Shown piece by piece: positions 1 to 10,037 of a stretch of 64,000 nt of DNA (positions are counted from its first letter, which is position 1; each line of letters starts with the position of its first letter). The notes under the pieces are model-generated. The model made no database searches. It was not told the DNA's origin and was given only the letters and a program-made list of their open reading frames with translations. Made by a program: the position numbers and the translations under genes. The stretch is from Prasinococcaceae sp. CCMP 1430 (lineage: Eukaryota > Prasinodermophyta > Palmophyllophyceae > Prasinococcales > Prasinococcaceae). The stretch is from NCBI GenBank assembly GCA_013416795.1, contig RQSC01000523.1:31538-95537 (forward strand), read 5' to 3'.

Positions 1-1939
1 GGCCAATCAGACTCAGATGGAAGCGTTCACGTCGTCACAGCACGCAAAGACTTCCTGCGTTCCGTACGCCGCAGTAAGAGCGTCGTAATCGGCGACTCCG
101 ACAGCGAGGATGAGGGCCACGCTCAGGTGGTTGTAGTTGACGCGGGCGCTGACAGCGAGGACGATGACGAGGAGGCTATTGCCAATGACTGTGAGGACGA
201 CGCGCGTGCTACCATCGAAGCTGTGCGCTTCACAAGCGCGGATGCCGACGCCTCGGACTGCGAGGAAGAAGACAGCGAGATGGACGACGAGGAAACCGCC
301 GAAGATCGCGCCTTTATAAACGATGAGAGCGAGGAGGAGGCCTCGGAGTCTGAGGGCGAGTCGGAGATAGAGATTGAGTCGGAGGGCATCGCCTCAGAGT
401 CGGACGCTGAGTCGGAGGCGGCCGCGACGCCCATCGTGGCCGAGGTGACGCCCGCGCCCGTCTCATCGACGGGCCGCCCGCGTCGCTCCACGCGCGCGCG
501 CAACACGCCCATGCCGAAGGTCTTCCTTGATGTGAGCAGCGATGAGGAGGATGGCGACGATCAGGATGCCTGTGATGACAGCGCCGAGAGTGACTTCGAC
601 CCGGATTGTGTGTCTGCCGACGAGGCCAGCGATAGCGACTTCTCTGTCGGCGAGGATGGCTCGGCGGACGAGGACACTGGCCCCGGACACCCTGGTCGCG
701 CAGGGACGCGTGGAGGCGCCGACATCCGCACGCAGCACAAGCCTATCAAGCGCAAGAGCGCGACCAAGGCCACCTCGAAGCCTGACACTGCTAGAAAGAG
801 GGCTGCAGAGGCCGCAGCCGACGCCGCAGCCGCTGCCATTGCCTCGATTGAGATAGACTCGGCCAGCGACGACGAGGACATCCCTGGGGCCATCACGCAC
901 GTGCCCGCGTCGACGTACACTCGCAAACCTGGTGGAGCAAGGGCGCCGCGGCGACCCTGGCCTGGCAAGGTCGCTCCCAGCGATGACGTCTTCGTGCTGT
1001 CCGGGGACGCTGCCAACGCCCCCGTCTCCAAGAAGCCCGCAAGCAAGCAGCCCAAGGAGGCTATGCTGGCTGGCCGCAAGTTTGCCGCAGCGCGATCCGA
1101 CCTGGCCGCCAGGCTCTTCGAAGAGTACAACGAGCGCGTCTTCGGTGGCAGCCTCCCGGGCGACCTGAGCATCGAATGGAATGCGCATTTGAAGACCACG
1201 GCTGGGCTCACCAAGTACAAACGCGTGGGCGCGGGGCCCGCAGCGGTGTACACAGCGTCGGTGGAGCTATCTACCAAGGTCATCGACGACGAGGGCAAGC
1301 TTCGCCGAACGCTCGCGCACGAGCTCTGCCATGCCGCTGCGTGGCTCGTGGACCACGTCGCCAAACCACCGCATGGCGACACCTTCCGCAAGTGGGCTGA
1401 CGCGGTGACGGAGGTGTACCCGGGGATCGAGGTCACCACGTGCCACAGCTACGAAATTGCGTACAAGTATCAGTACAAGTGCACGGGCTGCGCCAAGATC
1501 TATGGGCGGCACTCAAAGTCCATCGACCTCGATAAGCAAGGCTGCGGCGTGTGCCGCGCGCGCCTGGAGCTCCTTGGCACGCGCAAGGCGGACGGCTCCA
1601 TCACGCCCGCGCGCGCCGCGCGCCCGCCGTCTGCGTACGCCTTGTTCACCAAGGAGAACTTCGCGAGCGTGAAGGCCTCGGCGCCCAAGGGCACGCCGCA
1701 CGCACAGATCATGAAGATGCTTTCCGCCAAGGTCAGGAGAGTGCTGCGAGCGCGTGATGCCAGTGCGCATGTGGCATGGGTGTGCTTGGCGCGGCGTCCG
1801 CGATGTATGTGCATGCCCTGACGCGGAGCGCGCGCGCACGCGCGCACCTCATGTGCGCTCGCGAGCGAAGTGGAAGGAAGCCAAGAGCGAACAGAACGCT
1901 TCAGGGGCACAACGCAGTCCGCTCTCTGCGAGGAATTGA
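1..1939 (+). CDS. GCNA/ACRC-like acidic SprT metalloprotease with HMG box (5' partial)
   Basis: Exons 1-1731 and 1871-1939. Frame 1 is open from the first base, so the start lies outside the window. The intron (1732-1870, GTCAGG...AG) splits the HMG box and restores the reading MLSAK|WKEAKSEQ. In order the protein shows a long Asp/Glu/Ser-rich disordered N-terminus (to about 1000), an SprT-like domain with the HExxH zinc site HELCHAAAW (about 1315), a zinc ribbon with CTGC and CGVC pairs (about 1480-1560), and an HMG box starting PPSAYALFTKE. This order matches germ cell nuclear acidic protein (GCNA/ACRC), a nuclear relative of Spartan known from other organisms to help clear DNA-protein crosslinks. 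The family call is firm; the role in this organism is inferred. Confidence 0.85.
1732..1870 (+). other. Intron in the GCNA-like gene
   Basis: A 139-nt GT-AG intron in phase 0. It was placed because the HMG box continues only when this stretch is removed; reading through gives a short Arg/Cys-rich non-homologous tail. Confidence 0.8.
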
Positions 1940-2297
1940 TGACGGCGGCGAGTGCCGCCGTCAGCTACCGTCCTAATACGATCCGGATCGCTGCCTAGCG
2001 ACGGAGGGCGTGCATCGGCGCTGGTCGCCTTGTGTTCCGGCGGCCGCGCCGCCCGCGCCACCCTGCAGTCTTTGGGGGGAGTAAGAAGTGCTGGGCGACA
2101 CTCTAGCACGCACGACGTGCATTACAGCATTCATCTAGAGCCGCTGTGGGGAATCCGCTAGTGGCATCGCTCGGGGAAGAGCGACACGGTGGATCGTCCT
2201 TTATTGCTTCAACGTTGGTGGATGCGCGAGTGCAGCATGGCAGCACCTTTGCTCGTGGCTTCCCCCATGCGACACGCGCCTTGCTACGACAAAGGTC

Positions 2298-4209
2298 TCA
2301 CTTGAAAGTCGTCGCAGCCCCCGCGCCCGCCTCGGCATTCATCGCTTCCATCTTTCGCACCATCTCCTGGGTCTCCTCGTCCGGGGATGAGACCGCCTGA
2401 AAGCTTTGCAGCCACCCGCTCATCTCCTCCATGTTGTCTGCCGCCAGGTGGTAGATGCGATCGGCTGTGACGAGCTTTATGCAGAACGAACGCTCCATCT
2501 CGGTCGCGGCCGACGCCGTGCACGACTCCAGGTTCATCGTGCCCTTGGGCGGGGCACTGTTGGCATAGTCCTCATGGGTGCCGTAGTAGCTCAGCAAGCC
2601 GTTGTCCAGCACGAAGTAGCGCTTCTGCCACTTGGTGCGAGAGGTGGAGGCCTGCTTCTGCAGGTAGCCCTTCCGAGAGGCGAGTGCGGCCACGTCATCT
2701 GCGGTGACTTCGAAGCCCATCTCAGCGCGGAAATGGTTGAGCATGTGGGGGATGCAGCGTTCGATGATGTCGTCCCAGTGGGAACGCAGCTTGTCGCTCG
2801 AGGCAGGGAAGGCGGCGAAGTCCACCTCCGGGTTCCTCACCCAGTACTGCTGATAGGTTGCACTGTCCACGAAGTCCGACGTGGGTACGCCCGCCTCCTT
2901 GCTGATGCGGGAGTAGTAGAGCGGCAGCTCCTCCTTCATGCGCTCGATCGCCGCCGCCTTGCCCATCATTGGGGTGTTGCGGCGAAGATAGTCGAGCACC
3001 AGCATGTGTGCGCGCCCGTGGCGCAGGCGGCGCACGAAGTCGTTCACCTTGCGGTTGAGGGCGCCCTGCGGGAGCGATTTCAGGTCCTCCATGAGCTTGT
3101 CGCGCTCGGCAGACATGAAGCGCTTCATCTCCTCGTTCTTGAGCTCCTCGTTCCAGAACGAGCTCACGTAGCTGCGCTTCACCTCCGGCGTCTTGAAGAC
3201 CTTGCCGAGGAACCACAGCACGCCGCCGTAGACATGCATGAGCTCGGCGGTCGTGACGGTGTCCGACTTGTTGAGCACCAGGCGTACCTTCTCGTCGTGC
3301 GGCTGGAGCGCCAGGATGACCTCCTTGAATTCGTCAGAGATGTCGACCTTGTGGCCGTCAAACAGGAGCAGAATCTGGTCTGCTTTGTCGGCAAACCACT
3401 TGATGACCTCGAGGAAATCGTAGTTCCGCTGTTTCTGCTTCTCGCCGGCGAGGATGCCGGGGCTGTCGATGAACGAGATCTCTTTGAGGAGCGGCACGTC
3501 CGACACCTCGGAGACGGCGAACCTGTTGAGGAACGCCGCGCCGAACGAGCTCAGGTTGCAGTAGGGCGAGTTCGGATCGGCGGTCGCGGTGGTGCCGGGC
3601 ACGAGGCGCGTGGTCCTGCCGTCCTTGATCGCAACAAAGCCATCCGTGGTCGGCTCAGGACCGATGTGACAGCCGGGAAAGTCGGTGCCCCCTAGCAGGT
3701 ACCTAGTCGTTGGATCGGGCGGGCGGTCAGGCAAGATCCCGCAAAGTGTACTGAAGTGCTCCAAAAGTACAACAAGCCTCGGCAGCAGTAACTGAGCGCC
3801 CGCAATGGCGCGGCGCGCGCGCATGCGGACGCGCGCACGCACTGGATAAAGGTGGTCTTGCCCGTGGAATACTGCCCAATGAGCAGGACCGCCGGTTTCG
3901 CCTTGATCTCCGACTCAAAGATGGGCGCAGCCACATAGTCATTGAAGAGCGCGTGCTCCTCGAGCTTGGCCACGCGCTTCTCATAGAGCCCTGCCGCAAC
4001 AACGAGTCAGATCGCGCCCACGCGGGGCGCCGGTGGGGCGCGCGCGTCGCGTAGGAGGCGCTCCTGTCGGTCAGTACAGCCGCCATATGCACCCGCGCAC
4101 AGACCAACGCGGCGACAGCTCTGGCCGCGCGAGCTCGCCTGGGGCTAGCCTCACCTGCGAGTGCGCTGCGCACGTCGGTATAATCAGCCGCCGCCCACTC
4201 CTTGGGCAT
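2298..4209 (-). CDS. EHD-family dynamin-like ATPase/GTPase with C-terminal PH domain
   Basis: Exons on the minus strand are 4209-4155, 3990-3843 and 3702-2298; introns are 3991-4154 (GTGAGG) and 3703-3842 (GTGCGT). The start is MPKEWAAADY at 4209, and exon joins give the family-typical LAGLYEKRVAKLEE and KTTFIQ|YLLGG readings. Visible motifs are the P-loop GQYSTGKT, GPEPTTDGF (switch I), FIDSPGIL (DxxG) and VLNKSDT (NKxD). EHD proteins are nucleotide-driven membrane-remodelling ATPases of endocytic recycling. In place of the usual EH domain, the last ~100 residues (GYLQKQ...KWQKRYFVL...MEEMSGWLQSF) form a pleckstrin-homology domain, so membrane binding probably uses phosphoinositides rather than NPF-containing partners. 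The family call is strong; the functional consequence is inferred. Confidence 0.88.
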
Positions 4210-4852
4210 GGTGCCCGACCCTCCCTCTCAATGCGCCGTGCCGCTCAAACCCGCGGCGTCGAGATGCGTGCACGGCCGCCACTCGTTAGCCGCGTGCCGG
4301 GGCCGCCGTGTGGCACCCCGCGCCGCACGCAGCGTGTCACGTCCGAATGGGGCCGCTGCCGACGTCGTCAACACCCGAGCGAGCGCCGATGGTCTCTCGC
4401 CAGCACCGTAGGATTTTTTCTGCCGAGGAGCGCAAAAAAAAAAAAGGTGTCCGCAAATGTCTTCGCCCCACGCGCTCGACCTGCCGTGATGGCATCGTAC
4501 ACAAAATTCACCTCGTCACACCCAGTGACCACAAACTTTGGAGACGCGTTGCACTCGTGTGCTCACGGACCCTTAGAACGACCCAAGGGTGCAACCTCTG
4601 ATCTCAGCCCACCTCAATTCGTCATTATTACAGCGGCCCCGAGCAGCAGCCCCACGCACGCGCCTGCGGTCCTGTGCGCGCAGCCGTTACCGCGCTGGCG
4701 CGACGGTGTGTGTCACGCGCAGAGGCACGCCGCCACCGACCTCGGCGGCGTCGACTGACGCCTTGTGGATGAGCCAGTGCCACGGAAGGTCTTGAGCGGT
4801 GGCGAGTGTGCGGACGGAAGGCAACGGGCAAGGAAGAACGCACGCGACAACG
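4210..4852. other. Intergenic region with no recognisable gene
   Basis: It lies between the start of the EHD gene and the 3' end of the glycosyltransferase gene, both on the minus strand, so it should hold the EHD promoter and the glycosyltransferase 3' UTR. It contains an A tract at about 4434-4445. Open frames here have no family features and are treated as chance. Confidence 0.6.
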
Positions 4853-6508
4853 TTAGCTCAGTTGCACCGCATGCCACCTTGCATGTCCGCTGAGCGCAAC
4901 AGCGCGTGTCAGCAGCACACCTTGATAGTACTGGTTTAAGCGCCAACCGGGTGCGTTGGCCCAGTAGCCCGTGCGGTTGCCGTACACGTTGCCGTCCTTG
5001 CCGTTGAAGTGGAGTATCGTCGCCTGCGCGACGCGGTGGACGAGGGGCTCGATGGTCGGTCAGCACACGCGCGAGCAACCACACATGCGATGCCTGCGAC
5101 CGTTGCAGTACGAGGGGCAACAGAGCGCCTCGCGCCTCGTGGCGGCGCCTGCGCGCGCCACGCACCCGTTGCACGGTCTCAGGGAGGTGAGGGTTCTTGC
5201 CCCCGTCTGCCAGCGACACCGCCCATCCGCGCTTCGGCTGCTCGCCGAATATGCCCGGCATCTCCGATTGGGCGATGTTCATGAGCATTTGGTCGCGCAG
5301 GTGTTTCGCGTATGGGAGCCCCGTCTCGCGCAAATTGGGGTACCTGCGCATGAGCGCCTCCTGCACAACGCGCGCAAGTCAGTCAGTCACAACGTTAACC
5401 GTTGCGGGACACACGACCCAAGCGCTTGCGCGGCGCACGCGCGCGCGCGCGCATGCGCACCTGGAAGACGCTCCATAGCCCTGCACGCTCAAAGGCGCCT
5501 GTGTGCATGAGGAGCACGCCGCTGCACGTAAAGGCATCCCACTGGAAAAGCACTCTGTGGGCATTGGCCAGGTCTCGCTGGTTCCACACGTGGACAGGGT
5601 TGCTGACAAACATGGCGTCTGTGTCTAAATATATCACCCATTGCACCCTCGCTGGCAACACTGATAGCGCGTATGTCAGCATCCGGACTGACGAGAGGGC
5701 TGTGGGCGTCCACGCGTGGGCGCGGGCACGAGCGCTGCCGCGGGCGCGCGCACGCACCCTCGTAGCTGAAATATCGATACCACTGACCGATCCCACCCTT
5801 CTGCCACACGCCCACTTGGTTGCTGTGCACTGCATCGCCCATGGGGCTGCGATAGGCGATTTTGGAGGATATGTTAGCAAGCAGGTGCGCCTCCCACGCC
5901 GGTGCCCTTGCGCTCACGTCGATGAGGTGCAGCTCGAAGCGCACGGGGAAGAGCGCGCCTTCGAGCGGGCCAGACATCAGCTCCTCGCCCTGGCGCTGGA
6001 GCGTGCGATACCGCGAGGGTGTCTCGCCCGCGCGCGCCACCTGCTCACGCGCCGCGTCGATCGCGGCGCCGTCACCCACAACGAACAGTTCGACCGCGGA
6101 ACGCCGAGGGAGGTTGGCGAGCAAGCTTTTCAGGAGCGTGTCGAACTCCAGCGACAGAGCGGCGCCCTGCATGCACACGAGCACTGCGATGGGCTCCCCG
6201 TGAGAACTCGCAGCAGGTTGTTGCTGTGACTCTTGCGACGACGATTCAAACTGGGCGTTGAGCCCGCCCGACGCTGGCGAGGCTCGTGCGACCCCCTTTG
6301 CTACCTCGCTGCGCGTGCGCTCGAGGCGACTCGCGATGGCGCTCACGAGCTGCCGGGGCGACGTGGCTTTTGTCACTTGTTCGGCCCCCGGCTCCGCAAC
6401 AGCCATTTCTGCACCGGCGGTGACACCAGCCACGTCGCCCGTAGCAACCCCGACAAGCGCTGCGCTCAGGAGCAGCGCCATCACCGAGCGAGCCCGCAAT
6501 CGCCCCAT
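4853..6508 (-). CDS. GT8/LARGE-like glycosyltransferase, type II membrane protein
   Basis: Minus-strand exons 6508-5758, 5660-5461, 5360-5166 and 5023-4853 (introns of 97, 100 and 142 nt, all with GTGCG donors). The chosen start, MGRLRARSVMALLLSAAL, gives a signal anchor; an upstream ATG at 6607 is also in frame. After a Ser/Gln-rich stem comes a Rossmann-like catalytic domain with LFVVGDGAAIDAA, the donor-sugar/metal DxD motif in VIYLDTDAMFVSN, and a C-terminal part with TILHFNGKDGN, the conserved His-Phe-Asn-Gly-Lys turn of GT8 enzymes. It probably acts in the Golgi on surface glycans. Similarity is closest in style to LARGE/GXYLT xylosyl- or glucosyltransferases; donor and acceptor cannot be read from sequence. 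Exon joins are all in phase and supported by continuous motif order. Confidence 0.78.
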
Positions 6509-6904
6509 AGCTACCACTCCTCGGTGCAGGTGCCTGGCCGCGCCCGCTCGACGGTGCCTCCCGCCGCCGCCCCCGTCGCGGCGTAGTCGAGCACGAGAGA
6601 GCGGCATGCAATGTCACCCAACCCGGCCGCGTTGCGCGGCGCGCGCGACGCGGCACGCGAGGAGCCCCACCAGCGGCGGCCTGCGCCCCCGCGTGCGCTC
6701 GAGGCGGGTGCTGAGGCGCGCGCGCGCACGGTTGGTGCTGGTGCGCTGCGCATGGTACCGACACTGAGCACTCGCTGCGCCGCGGGTGCGCACATGAGGC
6801 CTCTTTCCCCCCCGTCGCATTTTTGGCCATTTGCAGCCAAATGGAACAGGAAAATCTGCGACGTGCAGCGTGAGCACGGAGGTGTACATAGCGATTGACT
6901 TGAT
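6509..6904. other. Intergenic region upstream of the glycosyltransferase
   Basis: No supported gene. It should contain the promoter of the minus-strand glycosyltransferase and the 3' end of the next minus-strand gene. Frames here are GC-rich with no conserved motif. Confidence 0.5.
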
Positions 6905-7963
6905 TTACAACAAGGGAGGAGTGGCGAGCGACACCGCGAGCGCGGCGAGCACCTCGGCCAGCAGCGCCGCCGCGAGCGCGCTCGGGCGCGCGGTGCGCCG
7001 CGCGGCCGGGGAGGACACTCCTTCCGAGTCCCGAGGCGGGGCAGTTGGCGGGCCGGGCGGAGGGAGGGCAGCCTGTGCGTCGGGGCCGTCTGAGACGGGC
7101 CCCTGAGGGCTGGCAGGGTCACGCGGAGGCGGCGTGTTCGGGGTCGCAGCGGGCTGCTGCGGCGCCGCGGGGGGCTCCTCGTATTGCACTGGTGGCGGAA
7201 GCGGCGGCGCGTTCGCTCGCGTGCCATCCGAGCAGTGGATGCGCCACGAGAGCGCGCCCATGTACGTATAAACCGTTGTCGGCGCTTGCAGGACGATCTG
7301 CAGTTGCTCGCCCGCGCACAGCGCTCGGCTGCGTGCGGGCATCCGCTCATTGTCCGCACTCTGATCCATGTAGGCGTCTCTCAGGATAAAGTCCCCTTCC
7401 GTGTCCAGTACATCAAATCCGCCCCCGCCGTCCAGCCACACCGTCACGTGAGGATCGCTGCCACTCGCGCACTCGCCGCTCGCAGCGATGTTCACAGTCA
7501 CGTTCCCGAGAGAGCCAGGATAGTGGTACGTCACCGACCCCGCGTCAGCCAAGCAGCTCAGCTCCACCGTCGGGTTCTGCGGGTCGCCTTGGTTGCCAAA
7601 CAGGGTGGTGGAGCAGTTGTTGGCCGAGTTGGCCTCCGCGGCGGACAGGCCGCTCCACTGAAACGCGCTGACGTAGACGTGGCTGTTGTGCAGCCTGCGA
7701 GGGAACAGGAGACCGAAGCACTCGTGCGCGACGAGACGCTGCCCTGCGAGCGTGCACTCGCGGGACGGCGTCGCCTCCAGCGTCCCTGTGCCCCCCGCGC
7801 CGTACGCTCGATATATGATGGTCTCCGCGTCGTTGCGGTCTGTGGTGTTGAAGCAGGTGCCATACCACTGCTGGAGGGCGGTGCTCGCGTCGTGCACGCA
7901 TGGCACCGCCGCGGGAGCAAACGTCCCTCGCCCCGCCGCGCAGCCCTCCCCGGTCGCTGCTCC
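6905..7963 (-). CDS. Hypothetical secreted protein with Pro-rich stalk and GPI-like tail (N-terminus unresolved)
   Basis: No family is recognised. The frame shows an extracellular-looking region with many Cys and N-glycosylation sequons (CFNTTDRND, NNCSTT, GNVTVN) and a beta-rich stretch SVTYHYPGSLGNVT ... DPHVTVWLDGGGGFDVL. A Pro/Ala-rich stalk follows (PPLPPPVQYEEPPAAPQQ), then a C-terminal hydrophobic tail (ALAAALLAEVLAALAVSL) that ends the protein, as in GPI-anchor signals. It is therefore probably a cell-surface protein. The N-terminus is unclear: going upstream in the same frame, the antisense register of an unrelated SNF2 helicase fragment appears at 7989-8066, so the real signal-peptide exon is missing or displaced. 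The boundary at 7963 is my estimate. Confidence 0.5.
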   Translation of the reverse strand, partial: GAATGEGCAAGRGTFAPAAVPCVHDASTALQQWYGTCFNTTDRNDAETIIYRAYGAGGTGTLEATPSRECTLAGQRLVAHECFGLLFPRRLHNSHVYVSAFQWSGLSAAEANSANNCSTTLFGNQGDPQNPTVELSCLADAGSVTYHYPGSLGNVTVNIAASGECASGSDPHVTVWLDGGGGFDVLDTEGDFILRDAYMDQSADNERMPARSRALCAGEQLQIVLQAPTTVYTYMGALSWRIHCSDGTRANAPPLPPPVQYEEPPAAPQQPAATPNTPPPRDPASPQGPVSDGPDAQAALPPPGPPTAPPRDSEGVSSPAARRTARPSALAAALLAEVLAALAVSLATPPLL

Positions 7964-7988
7964 GGCGCAGGCGAGCGCCGCCGCGGAC

Positions 7989-8066
7989 GTGCCGCTCGAT
8001 CTCGTCGCGCCACTGCCCGAGCAGCGACATGGGGCACACCACCAGCGTGCCGCCGAAGCGCACCAC
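7989..8066 (-). pseudogene. Orphan SNF2/Rad5-type helicase fragment
   Basis: Read on the minus strand this segment encodes GGTLVVCPMSLLGQW followed by RDEIERH. That is the motif Ia region of SNF2-family ATPases of the Rad5/HLTF type (TLIVCPxSLLxQWxxE). No Walker A, DEAH box or helicase C-terminal domain was found nearby. It is a lone exon piece, from gene debris, an unresolved spliced gene or an assembly misjoin. Confidence 0.55.
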
Positions 8067-8483
8067 CTGGGGACTGGCAGCACCTCCGACTTCCAGCTCT
8101 ACCGCGACGCAGAGACTATGGCCGCGGCGGGGCGCGCCCGCTGCGAATGGCGCGCCCTGGGTGCAGACGCAGCCTCGGTGCGCGGGGTCTAGTCGCTGAG
8201 GAGGAGGCCATGTGACGCCGCGCGCGCGCGGTGTGGCACGCGCCGTAGTGGAGCGGGCAAGCACGACCGAGGTTTGGGTGCGTGCTGCATGCAGAACATT
8301 TCCTGCAAGAGGGTTCCCCAAAACGGCGCATACGGCAGCACAGGCTGGCGGAGCACTGCTGCACGCTGTGGGCAGGTCGACACCACACAGCACGCTCCCC
8401 GCAGTCGCCGCGCCCTAGCCCCCCCCGGCCGAAGAGGTACAGCGCGTAGTAGATGCCGCACCAAAAGTTGGTGCCCGCCATAG
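8067..8483. other. Mosaic region between the SNF2 fragment and OGG1
   Basis: No complete gene is visible. The minus strand shows a short hydrophobic reading (TNFWCGIYYALYLFG, about 8425-8475) that looks like part of a membrane protein but lacks context. The missing first exon of OGG1 would be expected here on the plus strand but was not found, which adds to the impression of a rearranged or misassembled stretch. Confidence 0.4.
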
Positions 8484-9751
8484 CCGACGGCGTGTGGGCG
8501 GGCGCCGTCGGGCGGCGCGCGCTCGCGCTGCGCCAGACGCACGGCGATGTCGAGTTTGCGCTGCTCAACGCGGGCGAGCTGCGCGCGCGCGGCCACGGCG
8601 AGGAGGCCCCGGACGCGACGCGCGAGGTCCTGCGGGACTACTTCCACCTGAACACCGCCTCGCTTGTGGAGCTCTACGCGGACTTCGAGGCCGCCGACCC
8701 GCGGTTCGCGGCGGTCGCGCCGTACTTTGGTGGGACTCGCATGCTGCGGCAAGACCCCGTCGAGTGCCTCTTCTCATTCATATGCAGCAGCAACAACCAC
8801 ATCAGCCGCATACACGGGATGGTGAATCGCCTGTGCGCAGCGTATGGCGAGCGCATGGCGATCGATCCCGGCGCCGAGGTGCTACTGGCGCCGCCCGAGC
8901 CGGACGCGCCGGGCACGCCGAGCAAGGCCAAGCCGGAGGAGACGCTGGAGCTCTTCGTGTTTCCGACCGTGGAAGGGCTCACGCGTGCCACCGAGGACGA
9001 GCTGCGCGCCGCGGGTTTCGGCTACCGCGCGAAATTCATCACAGGGAGCGCGGCGATGCTCGCGGCCAAGGATGAGGGCGGCGACAACTTCCTGTGGCAG
9101 CTGAGGGAGGTCGGGTCCGACGAAGCCGTCAACGCCCTCATCGAGCTGCCGGGCATCGGGCCGAAGGTGGCGGCGTGCGTGGCGCTTTTCTCGCTGGACA
9201 AGCACGAGCTCATTCCGGTGGACACGCACGTGTGGCAGATCGCCGTGGAGCATTACACGCCCGAGCTGGCCGACAAGAGCCTCACGCCCAAGGTGCACGC
9301 CGCCATCAACGAGGCCTTCGAGACGCGCTTCGGTCCCTTCGCCGGCTGGGCGCACAACATCCTGTTCGTGTCGCACCTGCGCGAGTACAACAAGCGCTTG
9401 CCCGAGCACCTGCAGTCACCCCCCACGCCCTCACCCAACGCCAAGGCCGCGAAGCGCAAGGAGCACGCCAAGGCGCTCAAGGCCAAGGCAGCGCGCGCGG
9501 GGGCTGCCGAAGAAGAGGCGCCGGAGCCCAAGAAGGCCAAGAAGAAGCCCGGCACGACGACCAAGACGGCGAAGGCGCAGGGCAAAGCCAAGACTGGCGC
9601 GAAGAAGCCGCGAGCGAAGGCCGCGGAGGCCGGCGTGGGCGCAGCTGCGACGGAGGCGAAGGCGTCGGGCGCGCGCGCGGGCGGCGACGCTGGTGTCGCC
9701 CGCGCTCTGCACGCCGAGCTCAATGGCCGGCCCAGGCGCAGCCGACAGTGA
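8484..9751 (+). CDS. OGG1: 8-oxoguanine DNA glycosylase/AP lyase OGG1 (5' exon not found)
   Basis: Base-excision repair enzyme that removes 8-oxoG from DNA. The frame from the splice acceptor at 8482-8483 reads DGVWAGAVGRRALALRQT, then matches OGG1 throughout: MLRQDPVECLFSFICSSNN, GFGYRAKFI, and the helix-hairpin-helix LPGIGPKVAACVAL carrying the catalytic Lys. PVDTHVWQIA carries the catalytic Asp. The expected N-terminal exon with the GQSFRW motif is absent upstream, so the gene is 5' incomplete here; an ATG at 8453 exists but gives a non-homologous leader. The C-terminus has a Lys/Ala/Pro-rich tail of about 120 residues (about 9420-9750) resembling histone H1 tails, probably for nuclear import and DNA binding. 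The enzyme call is firm. Confidence 0.87.
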
Positions 9752-10037
9752 GGCAGTGTCGACTACAGTAATGGAAATCTCCTTCTGACTTTTCGGAACG
9801 ATGCGCGCGCCCGACGGTTATCAACCATTTTCCTGACATAAAATCGCCGCTCATGCGCGCGATGCCGCGCCCCGGCCTGTGGGACCTCGACTGCTGCTGT
9901 CGCGCAGGCGTGCCACAGTGACACGCGCGCTTGGAGGCGACAGCGTCGCCCCCCGCGGTCCCACGACAACTGGCAGCGGGTGGACCGCGGCGAGGAGGGC
10001 CAGCGCGTGGTCTTTGGCACGCGGTACACCACGGGTC

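Noticed and set aside
123-512. Minus-strand Ser-rich frame over the GCNA acidic region
   Set aside because: It is the antisense shadow of Asp/Glu/Ser codon repeats in the real gene.
2406-3695. Long plus-strand frame opposite the EHD gene
   Set aside because: Antisense shadow caused by G/C third-position bias; His/Val/Arg-rich with no motif.
4033-4758. 241-residue plus-strand frame in the EHD upstream region
   Set aside because: Low-complexity, crosses an A tract as polylysine, no homology-like features.
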